Shown here: piece after piece, positions 20,820-31,994 of the stretch
How the letters are laid out: each line of letters starts with the position of its first letter
How positions within the stretch are numbered: position 1 is the first letter of the stretch
Assembly (NCBI GenBank): GCA_948567375.1
Contig: OX419755.1
Location: forward strand, 22,449,001 to 22,513,000
DNA from: Lunularia cruciata
Lineage: Eukaryota; Streptophyta; Marchantiopsida; Lunulariales; Lunulariaceae
Reading direction: 5' to 3'
DNA: 64,000 bases
The notes under the pieces: generated by a model
What the model saw: the letters and a program-made list of their open reading frames with translations, nothing else
Told to the model about the DNA's origin: nothing
Databases searched by the model: none
Translations under genes and position numbers: made by a program

Positions 20820-21960
20820 AGTGTGGCCTATTGAAACATCAACTGTTGTCAGTGTTGTCTGCTATAGATATACATAGTCTTCTGGATGAAATTGACAAAT
20901 TGAGGGTCTATAACCTCCTCCTTGAATGGTAGTATAACATAAAGTATCTCTATGTTTGAGCAATTGCCAAGTTCTCAAAGGCCATCGGCATCACTCTCTG
21001 AAAGATCTCTACTCGTTGAGGATATGCACTCATCCATACATTTGGGTCATCTAAGTCCAAAACTACAATAGCATCTTGATAAATGGCTGCAAGTAAATCT
21101 GGATTTCATCCATAAAGTAGAAAGTACGGAGAGAAAGATCCTAAGGAGGCTTGCCGGCTAAACCAATAGCCCATGGCCAACCAAGGTAACTGCAGATCCC
21201 AATCTCCCAAGTGGCCTTTCTGCAAACCATACTTTTGCAATCCTCTCTTCACCGTCTGAACCACTCTCTCTGTTAAGCCATCTACCTCAAGGTGATCTTG
21301 GGATGCAGTACGATGATCAATCAAAGCCTTGTCATACAAGACTTGAAACTCTCCAAGAACTCTGTACCTTGATCATTCAAAACCTCAATTGGTGCACCAA
21401 AATGACTAAGAACTCAATCCAAGAACAAGTAAGTTGTCCCTTCACTAGACTTGTCAGGAAGTGCCACCAACTCAATCCACTTAGTGAAGTGCTCCACAAT
21501 CACCAAAACATACTAATGATGTCTCATAGTCAATGGTAAAAGTCCAGCAAAGTCCAAACTCCAACGGTAACCCAATCCCATGATAGGTAATGGGTGTAAT
21601 TGTGGTGTAGGAGCATTGAATGATGCTCTAACTTGGTCACAAACCACACACCTGGCAACAAACTGTTGTACCTTGGTCTACATACCGTGCCAAAAATAGT
21701 GACTCTGGAGTAAGCTATATGTACGCTTTACTCCAAAATGTCCTAGCTCCTCATGAGCATGACAGACCAACTATGGTCTCTAAGATGGAAAAGGTACTAC
21801 TCACACTCTACCATCCTTCCATACACACAAAAGGTATCTACACTCCAATCTGAATTGCCTGGCTTGTTGAAGGATACAATCTCTCTCCTTGGCCCCAACT
21901 ATGCCACCCACAACACCAATGCAAAGATAGTCCATCACTAAGATGTCACCATGAATATCT
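20820..21960 (-). pseudogene. Ty3/gypsy integrase, degenerate
   Basis: Readable across frames on the minus strand: a CxxC of the N-terminal zinc domain near 21640; the first catalytic region (LDFAGLLPLT-like) near 21560; NDQGTEFLGEF with the second Asp near 21360; and in the open frame 21106-21339 DGLTERVVQTVKRGLQKYG with the catalytic Glu. Then LPWLAMGYWFSRQASLGSFSPYFLLYG, the usual gypsy end of the core, and a decayed SH3-like C-terminal region. Several stops and at least one frameshift. Confidence 0.8.
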
Positions 21961-22179
21961 TGCTAAACTGTACCAATATCTTTACTCTTTGGATTTGTGA
22001 CCTCAATAACTCCTCCTTTATGTGATGAGAGATATACCACCAAAGCCTCATAAAATATATAGAGAAAGGCATATGCATGCCAACCTGGTACCATCTCTTC
22101 ATTTGTCTCACCATGCCAACGTGCTCCAATTTGATCATGTTGGCTGGGACATGGGTTTCTACTCAACCCATCTGCATCA

Positions 22180-22500
22180 CGGTTCACCACTCTAGGTTTG
22201 TGAACAACCATGAAATCATACTCCTATAAAATCAAAGCCCACTATCCAAGCTTCCTTGAAAGCTTGTTGGACTCCATCAACCACTTCAATGGCTGATGAT
22301 CAGTGATGAGAGTGAAGGGGGGTTACCAAATAGGTAACATAAAAAATGTGCTTCTACCCAAACTGCTACCAAGCACTCTCCTTTTAAAGAACTATACTTC
22401 ACTTTCACTAAATTTTTGGAGTGATGAGCATAGGCCACCACAAACTCCTTCTCCCCATCATCATGTTGGGTGAGCACTGCTCCAAGTATCAACATACTCC
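22180..22500 (-). pseudogene. Ty3/gypsy RNase H, degenerate
   Basis: The open frame 22286-22495 reads GAVLTQHDDGEKEFVVAYAH, SLKGECLVAVWVEAHFLCYL, typical of retroelement RNase H. It is followed in an adjacent frame by ITDHQPLKWLMES-like sequence and HKPRVVNRDADGLSRNP (22140-22211), the canonical end of the RH domain (N-x-x-AD-x-LSR). Confidence 0.8.
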
Positions 22501-22649
22501 AATCAATATGAACCTAAAATGGTCATCCTTTGATTGGTCTCCACAAAATAGGAGCAAATGTCAACCTCTCCTTGAGCTCTACAAAAACTCTCTTCTACTC
22601 ATCTCCCCAACACCACTCATGTGTAAGCTTGGTCAGCTTTGTCAAGGCC

Positions 22650-23400
22650 TTGGCACTAGCACTAAATCCTCTAACATAACAGCGATAGACGTTTGCCAAC
22701 CCAAGGAATGCTTGCATCTGCCCACATTTGTAGGCTGAAAAATATGTACAATAACCTCCACCTTGGTCTATTGAACACCAAGTTCTCTAGGGTAGATAAT
22801 GTGACCCAAATACTCAACCTGCTCATGGAAGAACCTACACTTCCCAAGATGTAATTTGAGTCCATGAGATCTCAACCTCTCAAACATCTCCAACAATTAT
22901 CTCTCATGCTCTTCCACAATAGTGTTATAGACCAAAATGTCATCAATATAGCACCAAAAAAAATCCAATCTAGCTAGGATCCTATCCATGACCCTCTAGA
23001 ACTCAGCAGAGTGTTCTTTAACCCAAATGGTTGGAACCTCCATTGATATAACACATCTTTGTTGTGAGGATCAATAGCCCAAAATCTTGTCTTTGACTTA
23101 TCTTCCTTCTTGATCGGCAACTGATGATATCCCGCTTGAAGATCCAAAGTATTGAAGACCTATGCATGCTCAATTGTATCAAAAGTCTCCTCCGGTGTAG
23201 GCATGGCATACCAATCAGCCCTAGTCTGTTGGTTGATAGGACAATAATCTCCACACATTTACCTATCTGTGTAGTTGCCATGCATATCCTTCTTGGCTGG
23301 CATCACTGTCACTGATGCATACTCTCCATGTGAAATCTCCACCAAACCAGCCTCAAAAAGGTCACTACTCCGGCTCTGAATCAATGTCCTCTCCATGTCA
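22650..23400 (-). pseudogene. Ty3/gypsy reverse transcriptase, degenerate
   Basis: The minus strand reads ASVTVMPAKKD, CGDY-PINQQT, MPTPEETFDTIEHAQVF, TLDLQAGYHQLPI (first catalytic Asp), FWAIDP, YQWRFQPFGLKNT, then the intact catalytic box YIDD at 22939-22950 followed by ILVYNT, and further on EYLGHII-like sequence. Frameshifts near 22950-23040 and several stops break the frame. Motif set and spacing are those of Ty3/gypsy. Confidence 0.88.
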
Positions 23401-23954
23401 CTATAGCAATAAGTATGTCAGAAAACTGGGGTATTGCTAGTCAACTCAATCCATATACCAAAGCCTCTTAGAGCACCCACATCTTTCATATTGAAGGCAA
23501 AACAACTTGTGTAGCTCCTTAAGAACCTCCAAACCCTTCGTCTTTCCTCTCCTATAAGCTTGGGTCCAAGATTTGGTTCTCAAGTATCCTCTGTAACTAT
23601 AGTAAGAGTGGAAGACATACCGATTGGTTGCTACATTGGGCCCTTGAGAGCAGTAGTGTCATACCCCTGACCACTAGAGGTCCCAACCTAAGTGTGAAAA
23701 ACTCCTTCCACTTTGGTTGGAAGCTCCACACATCCTCTAGCTGCATCCCAAGTAGACCAAGGGTGTAATCCAATTAGACCATGCTCACCTGGATGGACTC
23801 CAAGTAGACCACTCTCCCTAGTAGCCACTGGCTGGGTCCCAAGAATACTTTGTCCACTCGGTCCATCACCCTCAGCACGTGCTTGAATTGTCTTGATAGG
23901 TACAAGGCTCACAAGTGTCCAAGTGGTGATGCCTATCAAGTCCATCATATGTTG

Positions 23955-24935
23955 CTCTGTCAAGCCAAGGCTCACAATCCAAGTCAAATAGTTCATGTCT
24001 ATAGCCTGACCTAACACTTGGTGCCTGGATGCCTCTCACATTGCTGGAACAATGGTAATACCGGTGTGAAAATCCATTGCCCGCTCTCTTTCATTGGCAT
24101 TGGGCTCCACCAACTGCTGTAACTATGAGTCCCAAACAAGCCCAGGTCCTCCTTCTCAAAAAGCCTGAGAGCTTGGGAAACTCATGAGTGTTAGAAATGC
24201 AGCTCTAGGCTGTCCAACTAGGTGCACCACTGCCATAGGTGACCTATCAGCCACTACCACTATTTGAGACTAATGCTTAACATCCAAGATATCATCAACA
24301 AAGATATGGTTAAGTTGATGAATCCCATCATATGCACGTCATAAAACCTCTCTAGGTAAGAGGTTCATCTACCAAAGACAAAGACGATGAGCTCGTGATT
24401 CCACTCTAGCTGCATCAAACAATACAACAGGTCCCATCCAAGAATGTGTACTCACCACCATTCTGGTGCAAGAATCACCCATCAAAGGAACATTCTCCAA
24501 AAGGTAAGTTGGAGAAACAGACTAATGAACCTGGAGATGTTGTAGTATCCGTAACATCTCCCAAAACACACCAGAACAAGGATCCTAAAGACCCAAACCT
24601 TGTCCAGCATGTATATGTCCCTGATATGGCCATCCAAAAATCACCAAGTGAACAGGCCCATGTCTCTCTAGATCATGCGCCCCCAAGAAAGAAATGTCTA
24701 CTAGTAGGACCTTTTGGTAACCTTTGACTGCTGACATTGATAATAACTCCGGATATTGATAAGCCAAGTATGCCACATGATGTAGAGAGACTCGCTTAGC
24801 AATCTCATCTCTCTCCACATACAAGTACCTTTGTACTCATATACCTACCTATAATATTGCAGCTAGTCGGGTGTTAATCCTACCAAACAACTCCAATAGA
24901 CATATCTTCTCTATTAGATACAATCAAGCAATGTG
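23955..24935 (-). pseudogene. Dnmt3/DRM-like cytosine-5 DNA methyltransferase domain within the retroelement
   Basis: About 320 codons in a single minus-strand frame, without indels but with about ten stops. Ordered motifs: I, ELFG at 24882-24893, then NTRLAAIL; II, RYLYVERDE; IV, LVIFGWPYQGHIHAG, where the catalytic Cys of PCQ is Tyr (24624-24626); V, GVFWEMLRIL; VI, YLLENV (ENV at 24489-24497); VIII, DAARVESRAHRLCLW; IX, ERERAMDF; X, VLGQAIDMNYLTWIV. The SRAHR-x-x-x-W block, the motif X variant and the short span with a small target-recognition part resemble Dnmt3/DRM more than Dnmt1/CMT or bacterial enzymes. It lies between retropepsin and RT. The ancestral protein would methylate cytosine in DNA; this copy cannot. 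Several stops correspond to Trp, Arg or Gln codons changed by a transition. Confidence 0.85.
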
Positions 24936-25249
24936 GTATCCAAAGGTGTCAAACTGATCGACTCTGGAAGCTCATCCTCACACTCATCTCCGGATGGTAC
25001 AAAGGCTCCACTCCAAGCCTACTACACCAACCGATCTGCATGTTGTTGCAATGCCTCCTCAGAACTCCACAACAGAACAATCCCACTTGTACTCCAAAGC
25101 TGAGTGATCTCCTCTAGTACTGGAGTATCCTCTACATGGGCGTTCCACTCCAACAAGTCACCAAGCCAAGTAATTGTACCTCTAAAAACTGAAACTGATG
25201 CCGCCATGGTCCCAGACTATAGTGAGCCAAGACTACCACTACTGAAGCA

Positions 25250-25921
25250 TACTGGTAGGCAACATACTCATCCGTCACCAGACTGCCAACCTAGTCTATA
25301 GGAGGTTTTCTCCTCCCAATAATCAATACTAAAACCCATGGGATACAACACTGTTCCTCCAACTAGCACATCATATGACTCAACTATTGTTGTAATAGCC
25401 TGAGCTCTCACCATCAAGCTATCAATCGGATGACCAAGCTGAACTTGGACAACAAGCTCCCCACGTGTGATGTACTGTGTTGAACCACTACCTAGAGATG
25501 TTTGGATCTAAAATGGACACCTCTCCACATTGGTCTTTCGTAACTCTAGACCAACTACTGCAACCTTCTCCAATATAAGGGGTTGTGCACTAGAGTCTAA
25601 CAAGACTCTTTGTGGTGTATAGACCTTCTCTAAAGGTCCCACCAAACGGAAAATCTCCCTTTGGTTAATGAATAGGACAACACCAGGTGTGAACCGCGCT
25701 CTCTCATGGGCCCGTCTAACCGGCAACTCCTCTAGTCTAGCAGTTGTTGCTTGCCATAAACCATTGGTTGTTGAATAGATCCCATGCTCCTCAACCAAGT
25801 CAGCTCCACTATCAACCACCTCTACTCTAGTAGTAGGAACCACATCATCCCTATTCTCACAAAGCATGGTAGCCAATTGGAATGTTGGGGCTGGGTCAAC
25901 TCCCAATAATAAACATGTCAC
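25250..25921 (-). pseudogene. Retropepsin-like protease region
   Basis: The open frame 25508-25921 contains VLLDSSAQPLILEKVAVVGL, matching a retropepsin active-site region (LLDSGAQ/LLDTGA) with Gly replaced by Ser. After one stop the same frame continues with YITRGELVVQV and SYDVLVGGTVLYPMGF, the second beta-hairpin and C-terminal part of gypsy proteases. A linker frame at 25022-25207 (ITWLGDLLEWN, EEALQQHADRLV) joins it to the methyltransferase. Confidence 0.7.
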
Positions 25922-26459
25922 TGGCTGTAAACAATGGGTACCGCATAATCAGCTGGGCTACCCTCAACACTGTGTTAGACTCAGTCTGTGTAGTAGTAGG
26001 TGGCTGACTAGTAGGTAGTCCATCATGCACTCCATCACCACCTACCACACCTACATTGGGACATCTAGGAGCCATGGATGTTGTCTACAATGCCTCAGAT
26101 AGTGTGAAAGATGGGGGAAGTTTGACATGTCTCCCAACCTCTCCTCTTTGTGAGTCCAACTCCACTAATGCTCCTCTAGGCTTTGGAGCATGTATTGCAC
26201 TCCCAATCAATGCTGTAGATGCATCCACTTGTGTTGCTCTACATATGAAGTCCAAAGCATCTCTATCACCAGCATATAAGGTGGAAGCTTCAGCATCCAA
26301 ATCTGATCTCCTTTGAGCAATGGCCATACTAGCCAATCTTTGCTCCAACAGCTCAATCCGAGTAGCCATAGTTGTATCAAAAGTAAGGGTAGGTATTGCA
26401 CCTCTACTAGGTAGATCCTCTACCACCACCTCTACCACCTTGTCCTCCATGAACTAGAA

Positions 26460-27848
26460 CTCCTCTACTACCTGCCATAGTAGCCCTACCACTCCATAAC
26501 TCTGGGTGTAGGTCAAAGCACCGGTCACTAGTGTGACCAAATCTATGGTAGTGCTCACATTGCCTATGTGTTGGATGTGATGCACAAAAGGTATCAGATC
26601 CACTGTCCTAAGTACACTTTCTCCTAAGGTGAGGTCCACCACAAGTCCAACAAGCAACACCACCACTCATTGGCTTCTACTGACCCAAAAATGAAGGTAA
26701 GGATCTAGCTCCACTAGGCCCTCCACTTGCTCCATAGGATCTATGCTATCCACCCTATCCTTAAAAACCAATTGGGTGTAGTACACTCTGCTACACTTTA
26801 GAAGAAGTAAACCTCTCCTACCAAATCCAAATATCATCACTCTCTCCTCCACTTTGTTGAGCTCAATATGCTCAGCCAAAAAAAAGACCACTGCCAAAGT
26901 GGGCAAAGTAGCCTGTAACAACGTAACATCACAAACTCTCTGTTGCAACTCTCTCTCCAGTATCCCATACCAAAATTGGATTGCTTGGGCCTTAGTAACT
27001 CCTTGAGTGAAACTGATCAGCCGCCTCATGCAAGTGTATGCCTTGCATAGGCTCTCTCCAGCCTTTTGCTGGAACTCCTGCAAGCTCCTTAGCTTCTTAG
27101 TTCATACTCCTTGGTAGTTCTACGTCAAACACTGGAAGAACTCCACCATGGGGTTAAACCCCGGTACCACATCACCTCTTGCAGCGGTACTTCCACTCGT
27201 GGTAACACTATCTCCAACTAGTGCACCTCCACTAGCTCCACCAACACTACTCGAGCTAGAACTCATAGGTATAGCCAATCTACTCTTGGCAACCAAGCTT
27301 GAAGTGATGGAGACATAGTTTGGAGACTAATATTGTCTCCATAACTCAATCTCCTCCAAATGAGCTCTCTTGAACTCATGGTAGTTGTCCATTGGCAAAC
27401 CCTCCAAATGTTGAAACAACATCTTCCATGCCATGAAGGTTGTAAACAAAGTCGGGTTCCGCATCTATTGTAGATCACACCAACTATCAAACTCCTGGAT
27501 AAAGTCATCCAACTCAATGGTATCCACTATACCAGAGTAACGCCTAGGGCCTTTGGCCCCATAAATCTTGTCCATGTCCCCCAACAATGGTGCAGACATG
27601 CCAAGTGCACTCTCAATTGAATCAACTCTTGTATCAAATTCCAACTTAGAGTCAATCTCCTCCCTCATTAGGACCTGAGATACAAGCTGATATCGAGCAC
27701 CATTCCAAGTAAACCCATTGCATACTATAGGGCTATCTCCTTTGGAATCTCCAAAGAACTCCGTCGTGACAAAGTAACCACAACCGCAACCGCAAGCTGC
27801 AATAGCAAGTACCCCACCAAGTGCCAACAACAATGGAACACTACCCAC
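26460..27848 (-). pseudogene. Gag with zinc knuckles, degenerate
   Basis: The open frame 27465-27848 (APLLGDMDKIYGAKGPRRYS, DDFIQEFDSWCDLQ) is followed after stops by a capsid-like region (AWKMLFQHLEGL, FKRAHLEEIELW). The frame 26667-27083 (LRSLQEFQQKAGESLCKAY, FWYGILERELQQRV) is the usual gypsy Gag C-terminal region. Near 26640 the sequence reads CWTCGGPHLRRKC, an intact CX2CX4HX4C knuckle, and near 26560 a second one, CEHYHRFGHTSDRC, with its second Cys changed to Tyr. A GGRGGGRG stretch follows. Confidence 0.75.
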
Positions 27849-28624
27849 TAACGTAATTCTAACTAAGACAACTACAATAGGGGCAAGGCCGACCTATAAC
27901 ATACCATCACAACACGCATTCTCACTATTTGCAGGTCATCACTTCTTGCCTCACCAGAGAGAAACAAAGATAGTCTAACTGGTCATCACTCTAGCCTCAC
28001 TACTAAGAGCACACCAGAGCACCAACGCTCAAAATTTAGAGCACTTCACACAAACATAGTGCACAAATTGGAAGCAAAGAATGGAAGGAGTCTAATCAAA
28101 AGAATGCTAAACAAAAATCTTCCATCTCATAAATCAACACGGGATTGACTTTGCCACCATTTGGCATTTGACATAATTGGAGTACCTATTTACTTTTTGA
28201 GCTACAAGGATCACCAAGGATTGGATCAAATTTCTTCTTGCCAAAATCTGATATAAATCCTTCACAAAATTTGACGTAAATCTCTAAAAATGGTTGATCG
28301 CCAAATCCTCCGCTAATCTTCACTTGAGCCAAATTGGAAAAATGGAGTTCTTCTAATCTCTAATTCACGAAGATGTGCTCCCAACTCCACCTTCAATTTC
28401 AGTTTTTGAGCTCAACTCGCAACAAATTGGTCATGAGCTCAAAATCACAACTATCGCTTGAAAATTGCTTCTCCTTGGCTCCAAATTTTGCCAACACTTC
28501 CATGCACACAGTCTCTTTGGGAAATCTGAACTACTCAATCACGACACCACGATCCACAAAGCTTGGAAATACCACCAACACTCATAGTTCATGCACCCAA
28601 TTTCTCCCTAACGCACTTTTGTGA

Positions 28625-29072
28625 TGTAATTTGATTGTTTACAACTCGAATCAATTGAACTCAGATTAATTTTTGATCTGTTCCTCAACAACTTGCAAAC
28701 AATAGGGCACTAATTATTAGTCAAGCCATACCCACTATAGCTAAGAGAATCTAGGTGACGTTCGCCAGCTTTCTATCCACTCTAGCCAAGAACTCAAAGG
28801 CTCAACATTAGAGAAGTGAGCTCTCTCGAGCTGCACTTCCAAGGTATATTCCTGATTTTGACCTAGGTCTCATCCCAATGGTCCCACTGATGGTACACCC
28901 AACGTTGCGGATGGTGCAAGTCCAGTGGGCCCCACCATGAAGTTAGTACCCTAAACACAAAATCTGACCGTCGGAAAGTAGTCTATGAGTAACCGCCAAA
29001 ATGCCTCTAACTACTATCACTAGAACTCTAGTGTCCAAGCAATCTAGATGCAATACTACAAATGGCATGACA
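28625..29072 (-). repeat. 5' LTR remnant of the methyltransferase gypsy element
   Basis: Matches 19793-20240 of the 3' LTR in the same orientation, ending (minus strand) ...AAATTACA at 28625. On the outer side it stops at 29072 (TGTCATGCC), so about 105 bp of U3 present in the 3' LTR are missing. No matching target duplication was found, consistent with truncation. Confidence 0.75.
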
Positions 29073-29141
29073 CCTTCATATCCACTTTTGTTTATTTAAA
29101 TCCAATATTGAGGAGGTTTTCCCTTTGGGTATAATGGTTTG

Positions 29142-29174
<33 letters not shown>

Positions 29175-29225
29175 GTTATTATTATTGTTATTATTGTTAT
29201 TATTGTTATTATTATTATTATTATT
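29142..29225 (+). repeat. (ATT)n microsatellite
   Basis: About 84 bp of ATT repeats with occasional GTT interruptions. Confidence 0.95.
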
Positions 29226-31994
29226 GACATCACTTTATAATTTTTGTTATCATTGTAACTTGGAGCTTAAGTTTTTATGATTTTTTAGAAAGATTTTTGA
29301 GATTTTCTACAGATTTTGTTTCTAACTTTCCAAGTAACTTAATGATATAATTGGAAAGAAATCTTAATTAATCTATTAAGAACTTAAGGTCAAAAGAGAT
29401 AATGTTATTTTGTGTATAAAAATAATGTTTTTTCTTAGATGCAAAAGTTGGATCCATTTACTAAGAGAATGATTTTGAGTTATTTTCAATATTCATTTTT
29501 CCTTTCATTGACTCAAATTTTCAATATATGCTATAATTTCTTTATAGCTTTTCTATATGCAAATAGTAAACTTGTTTGCAATCATTTTTCTCAAATATTA
29601 AAGATGTATCTATATGTAACATTTTAGTATTTAGTACTATCTCTTTTTCTCTAAAGTGTTTATTGTATACTTGAAAATTCTATGAAAAATCTAGTAAATT
29701 ATCTATTTTTATTATAATGGAAAGAAATCAAATAAATTCAAACTTGAAGTTGAAAACAATTTCAGTTTTACAAAAATTTTACCATTCTTCTACATAGAAA
29801 CATTTTCTATTATATAAAATTTATTTCATGAATCCTTAGCAACTGAAAATACATAAAAACTTATATGAATTTCATATAGAAGGAGAAAATCTTATCTTTC
29901 ATAACTTGTATTGATACAATTTATACTAAATTTGTAAATTATACTTGTGTTTTGAATCTACACCCTTAATCTAATGGTAATCATCCTTAAGAGACTAAAA
30001 AGTAGCTCTTTATAAAAAATTGAGCTGCAAGATACAAAAATCATTATACTAAGCCTCTTAAGTAATTAAGAAACCAAATCTTAACTCTCCTATTTTAGGT
30101 TAAATCACTAGATATGAAATTATAAAATGTCTTAGACTACATGAGAATCAGTATCTAAGCTAGCTTGTGTTTTGATTCCATTCCATTATCATCTTTGAAG
30201 CATGAGAGATATCTTGGCACAAAATTAAGTCCTACAAATATTGAAATGAGCATATTGAAGTGGTTGTTTGTGATGCAGCATGAGTTCAAAATTATGAAGT
30301 ACTTAAGGAAAACTTCTCAATCTCAAGAAGATCCCTAGAGATAAAATCTTAGTAATAAAACTTCAAAGTGTTTGCTTAAATATTAAAAAATGAGAGTATT
30401 TTCCTTATTGTGTTATTCTTTTTGTCTCTATATTGTAAACAAATTTCTATATTTCTCCTTGCTTCAAATGTTCATTGATAAGGTCTTTTTCTTATAAAGA
30501 CTAAGAATCAATGGTAATGGTAAAAAAATATAAATAGCCATAATAAAATTTTGTGAATGTTATAAGGTTGTCTTTTATAAAGACTAAAGATCAATTGGTA
30601 ATCATAAATGATTATGAATAGTTATAATAAATTTTTTGTGAATATAATGAGGGATGTTTCATTATGGGATGGGATATACATGGTTTATTGCAGACTATTG
30701 CTCATCCTTGTTCTTACCCTAGGAAATCACCTTTCCTCTTATTTCTGGTTAATATCATTATAATGGAAAATATTATAATGCATATCTCATATAGGGGATA
30801 AATCCTATAAGATGTACTACAATAATATTTTTAACACAAGAGCTCAGATAGTATCCTAAAGGAAAAAAGGAATAAAAGGATACAAAGAAGTGCAAAAGGA
30901 GAGTACATGCTCAAGGCCCAAGTAAAATCACAAAAAACGTAGGTGAAACCACCACCCCTTTTCAAACTAGAGTGAAAGAAATCAAGTAATCTACGACTGA
31001 ATTATGCGATAGGAATCTTCCAACCTTTGGTAAATGGAGAGGGAGTGCCTCTACATGATAGGAGCTCATATTGCCATTGCCCATCTATCAAGACCTAATG
31101 CATGTGATTGCTATAGGGTGACAAAGACTTTTTGGTGAAATTAAGAGGTGAGCATGATTGGCAAGATTTCCAAAGCTCTTCTCCTCTAAATGAAACTTCA
31201 TGTTGCATATCAAAGGAGACCGTCAAATTGATGATGATGATGATAGCAAAAAATCTCCACCGTCATAAGAGTTGGCAATTAGAAGAGAATCATGGTGTAT
31301 ATTGGTACTCCTTTCTCCCTAATGGTATTAATTTTTGCAACTCCCACCTAAATGTATTTTAGTCCTAGTAGGTTTGTAACCACCACATCAAACAAAGTAC
31401 ATTGGCTATCCAAGAATGCAACTATTTAAGGAAGTGGTGCAGATAGATCCAACCATCACTCAATCTAACCCTATGATCTAGAAGAGTGTATGGTTTGAGC
31501 CATTGTATCTCAAATGGCATTGTAAACTCTCTTCTTATGGCATATCATAGAATATGAATGTCATTTGGGTCATATATGAATCTGCAAGCACATTGATCCA
31601 ATAGGCCTAAAAGAGTTTGATGTAGTAATCTTAACCTCAAGCACAGTGCCATGATATTTCTCACACTTGAAAAAAAAGTCCTCAATCAAGGAGAGGCATA
31701 TAGCATTTCTATCTACATAAGAGAATCCTAGCTCTATTAGGTTAAAGCACATAAGTGTATTGTGCAACTGTTCATTAAGACTTGCCTAAATCTTCATAGA
31801 GTCTAGAGATACAAAGTCAAGTGGGGTAGTGTTGTGCATGCTAGACTTGGCAATAGGTCATGAGCCAAAAAAACATTATGATTGGAAATCATTGGATCTA
31901 AATCTATTGACATAATTGGTGTTAGTAAAAGAAGCAAACTTTGTGTCTAGAGGTATCTGCAATTAGAAGAGCCATTAGTGTAAAAGACCAAGAT
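29226..31994. other. AT-rich region without a gene
   Basis: No domain-bearing frame. A diverged tandem pair with a period of about 83 bp (taaggtc...ttataaagacta) lies at 30478-30652. The 76-residue frame at 31132-31362 and the minus frame at 31570-31767 show no known motif. Part of 31000-31990 may be internal sequence of the LTR element whose 5' end lies at 33460-34052; I cannot confirm it. Confidence 0.35.

Larger units (their letters stand above)
19793..29072 (-). mobile_element. Ty3/gypsy retrotransposon with DNA methyltransferase and PHD finger, degenerate
   Basis: About 9.3 kb, read on the minus strand. Order: 5' LTR remnant (28625-29072), gag with zinc knuckles (26460-27848), retropepsin (25250-25921), cytosine-5 methyltransferase (23955-24935), reverse transcriptase (22650-23400), RNase H (22180-22500), integrase (20820-21960), PHD finger (20517-20816), polypurine tract and 3' LTR (19793-20348). 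PR-RT-RH-IN order is that of Ty3/gypsy. The methyltransferase between PR and RT, and the PHD finger after integrase, are additions. All parts run in one direction with no foreign gene boundary between them. Stops in every domain show a dead copy. No canonical tRNA-Met primer site was found beside the 5' LTR. Confidence 0.88.

Noticed and set aside
24446-24727. Plus-strand 93-residue frame over the methyltransferase
   Set aside because: Antisense shadow; no domain, whereas the minus frame has ordered methyltransferase motifs.
23955-24935. Bacterial restriction-modification methylase or contamination
   Set aside because: The domain is embedded in frame order within eukaryotic gypsy pol, has the same AT-rich decayed composition as its surroundings, and its motif VIII and X forms look Dnmt3/DRM-like.
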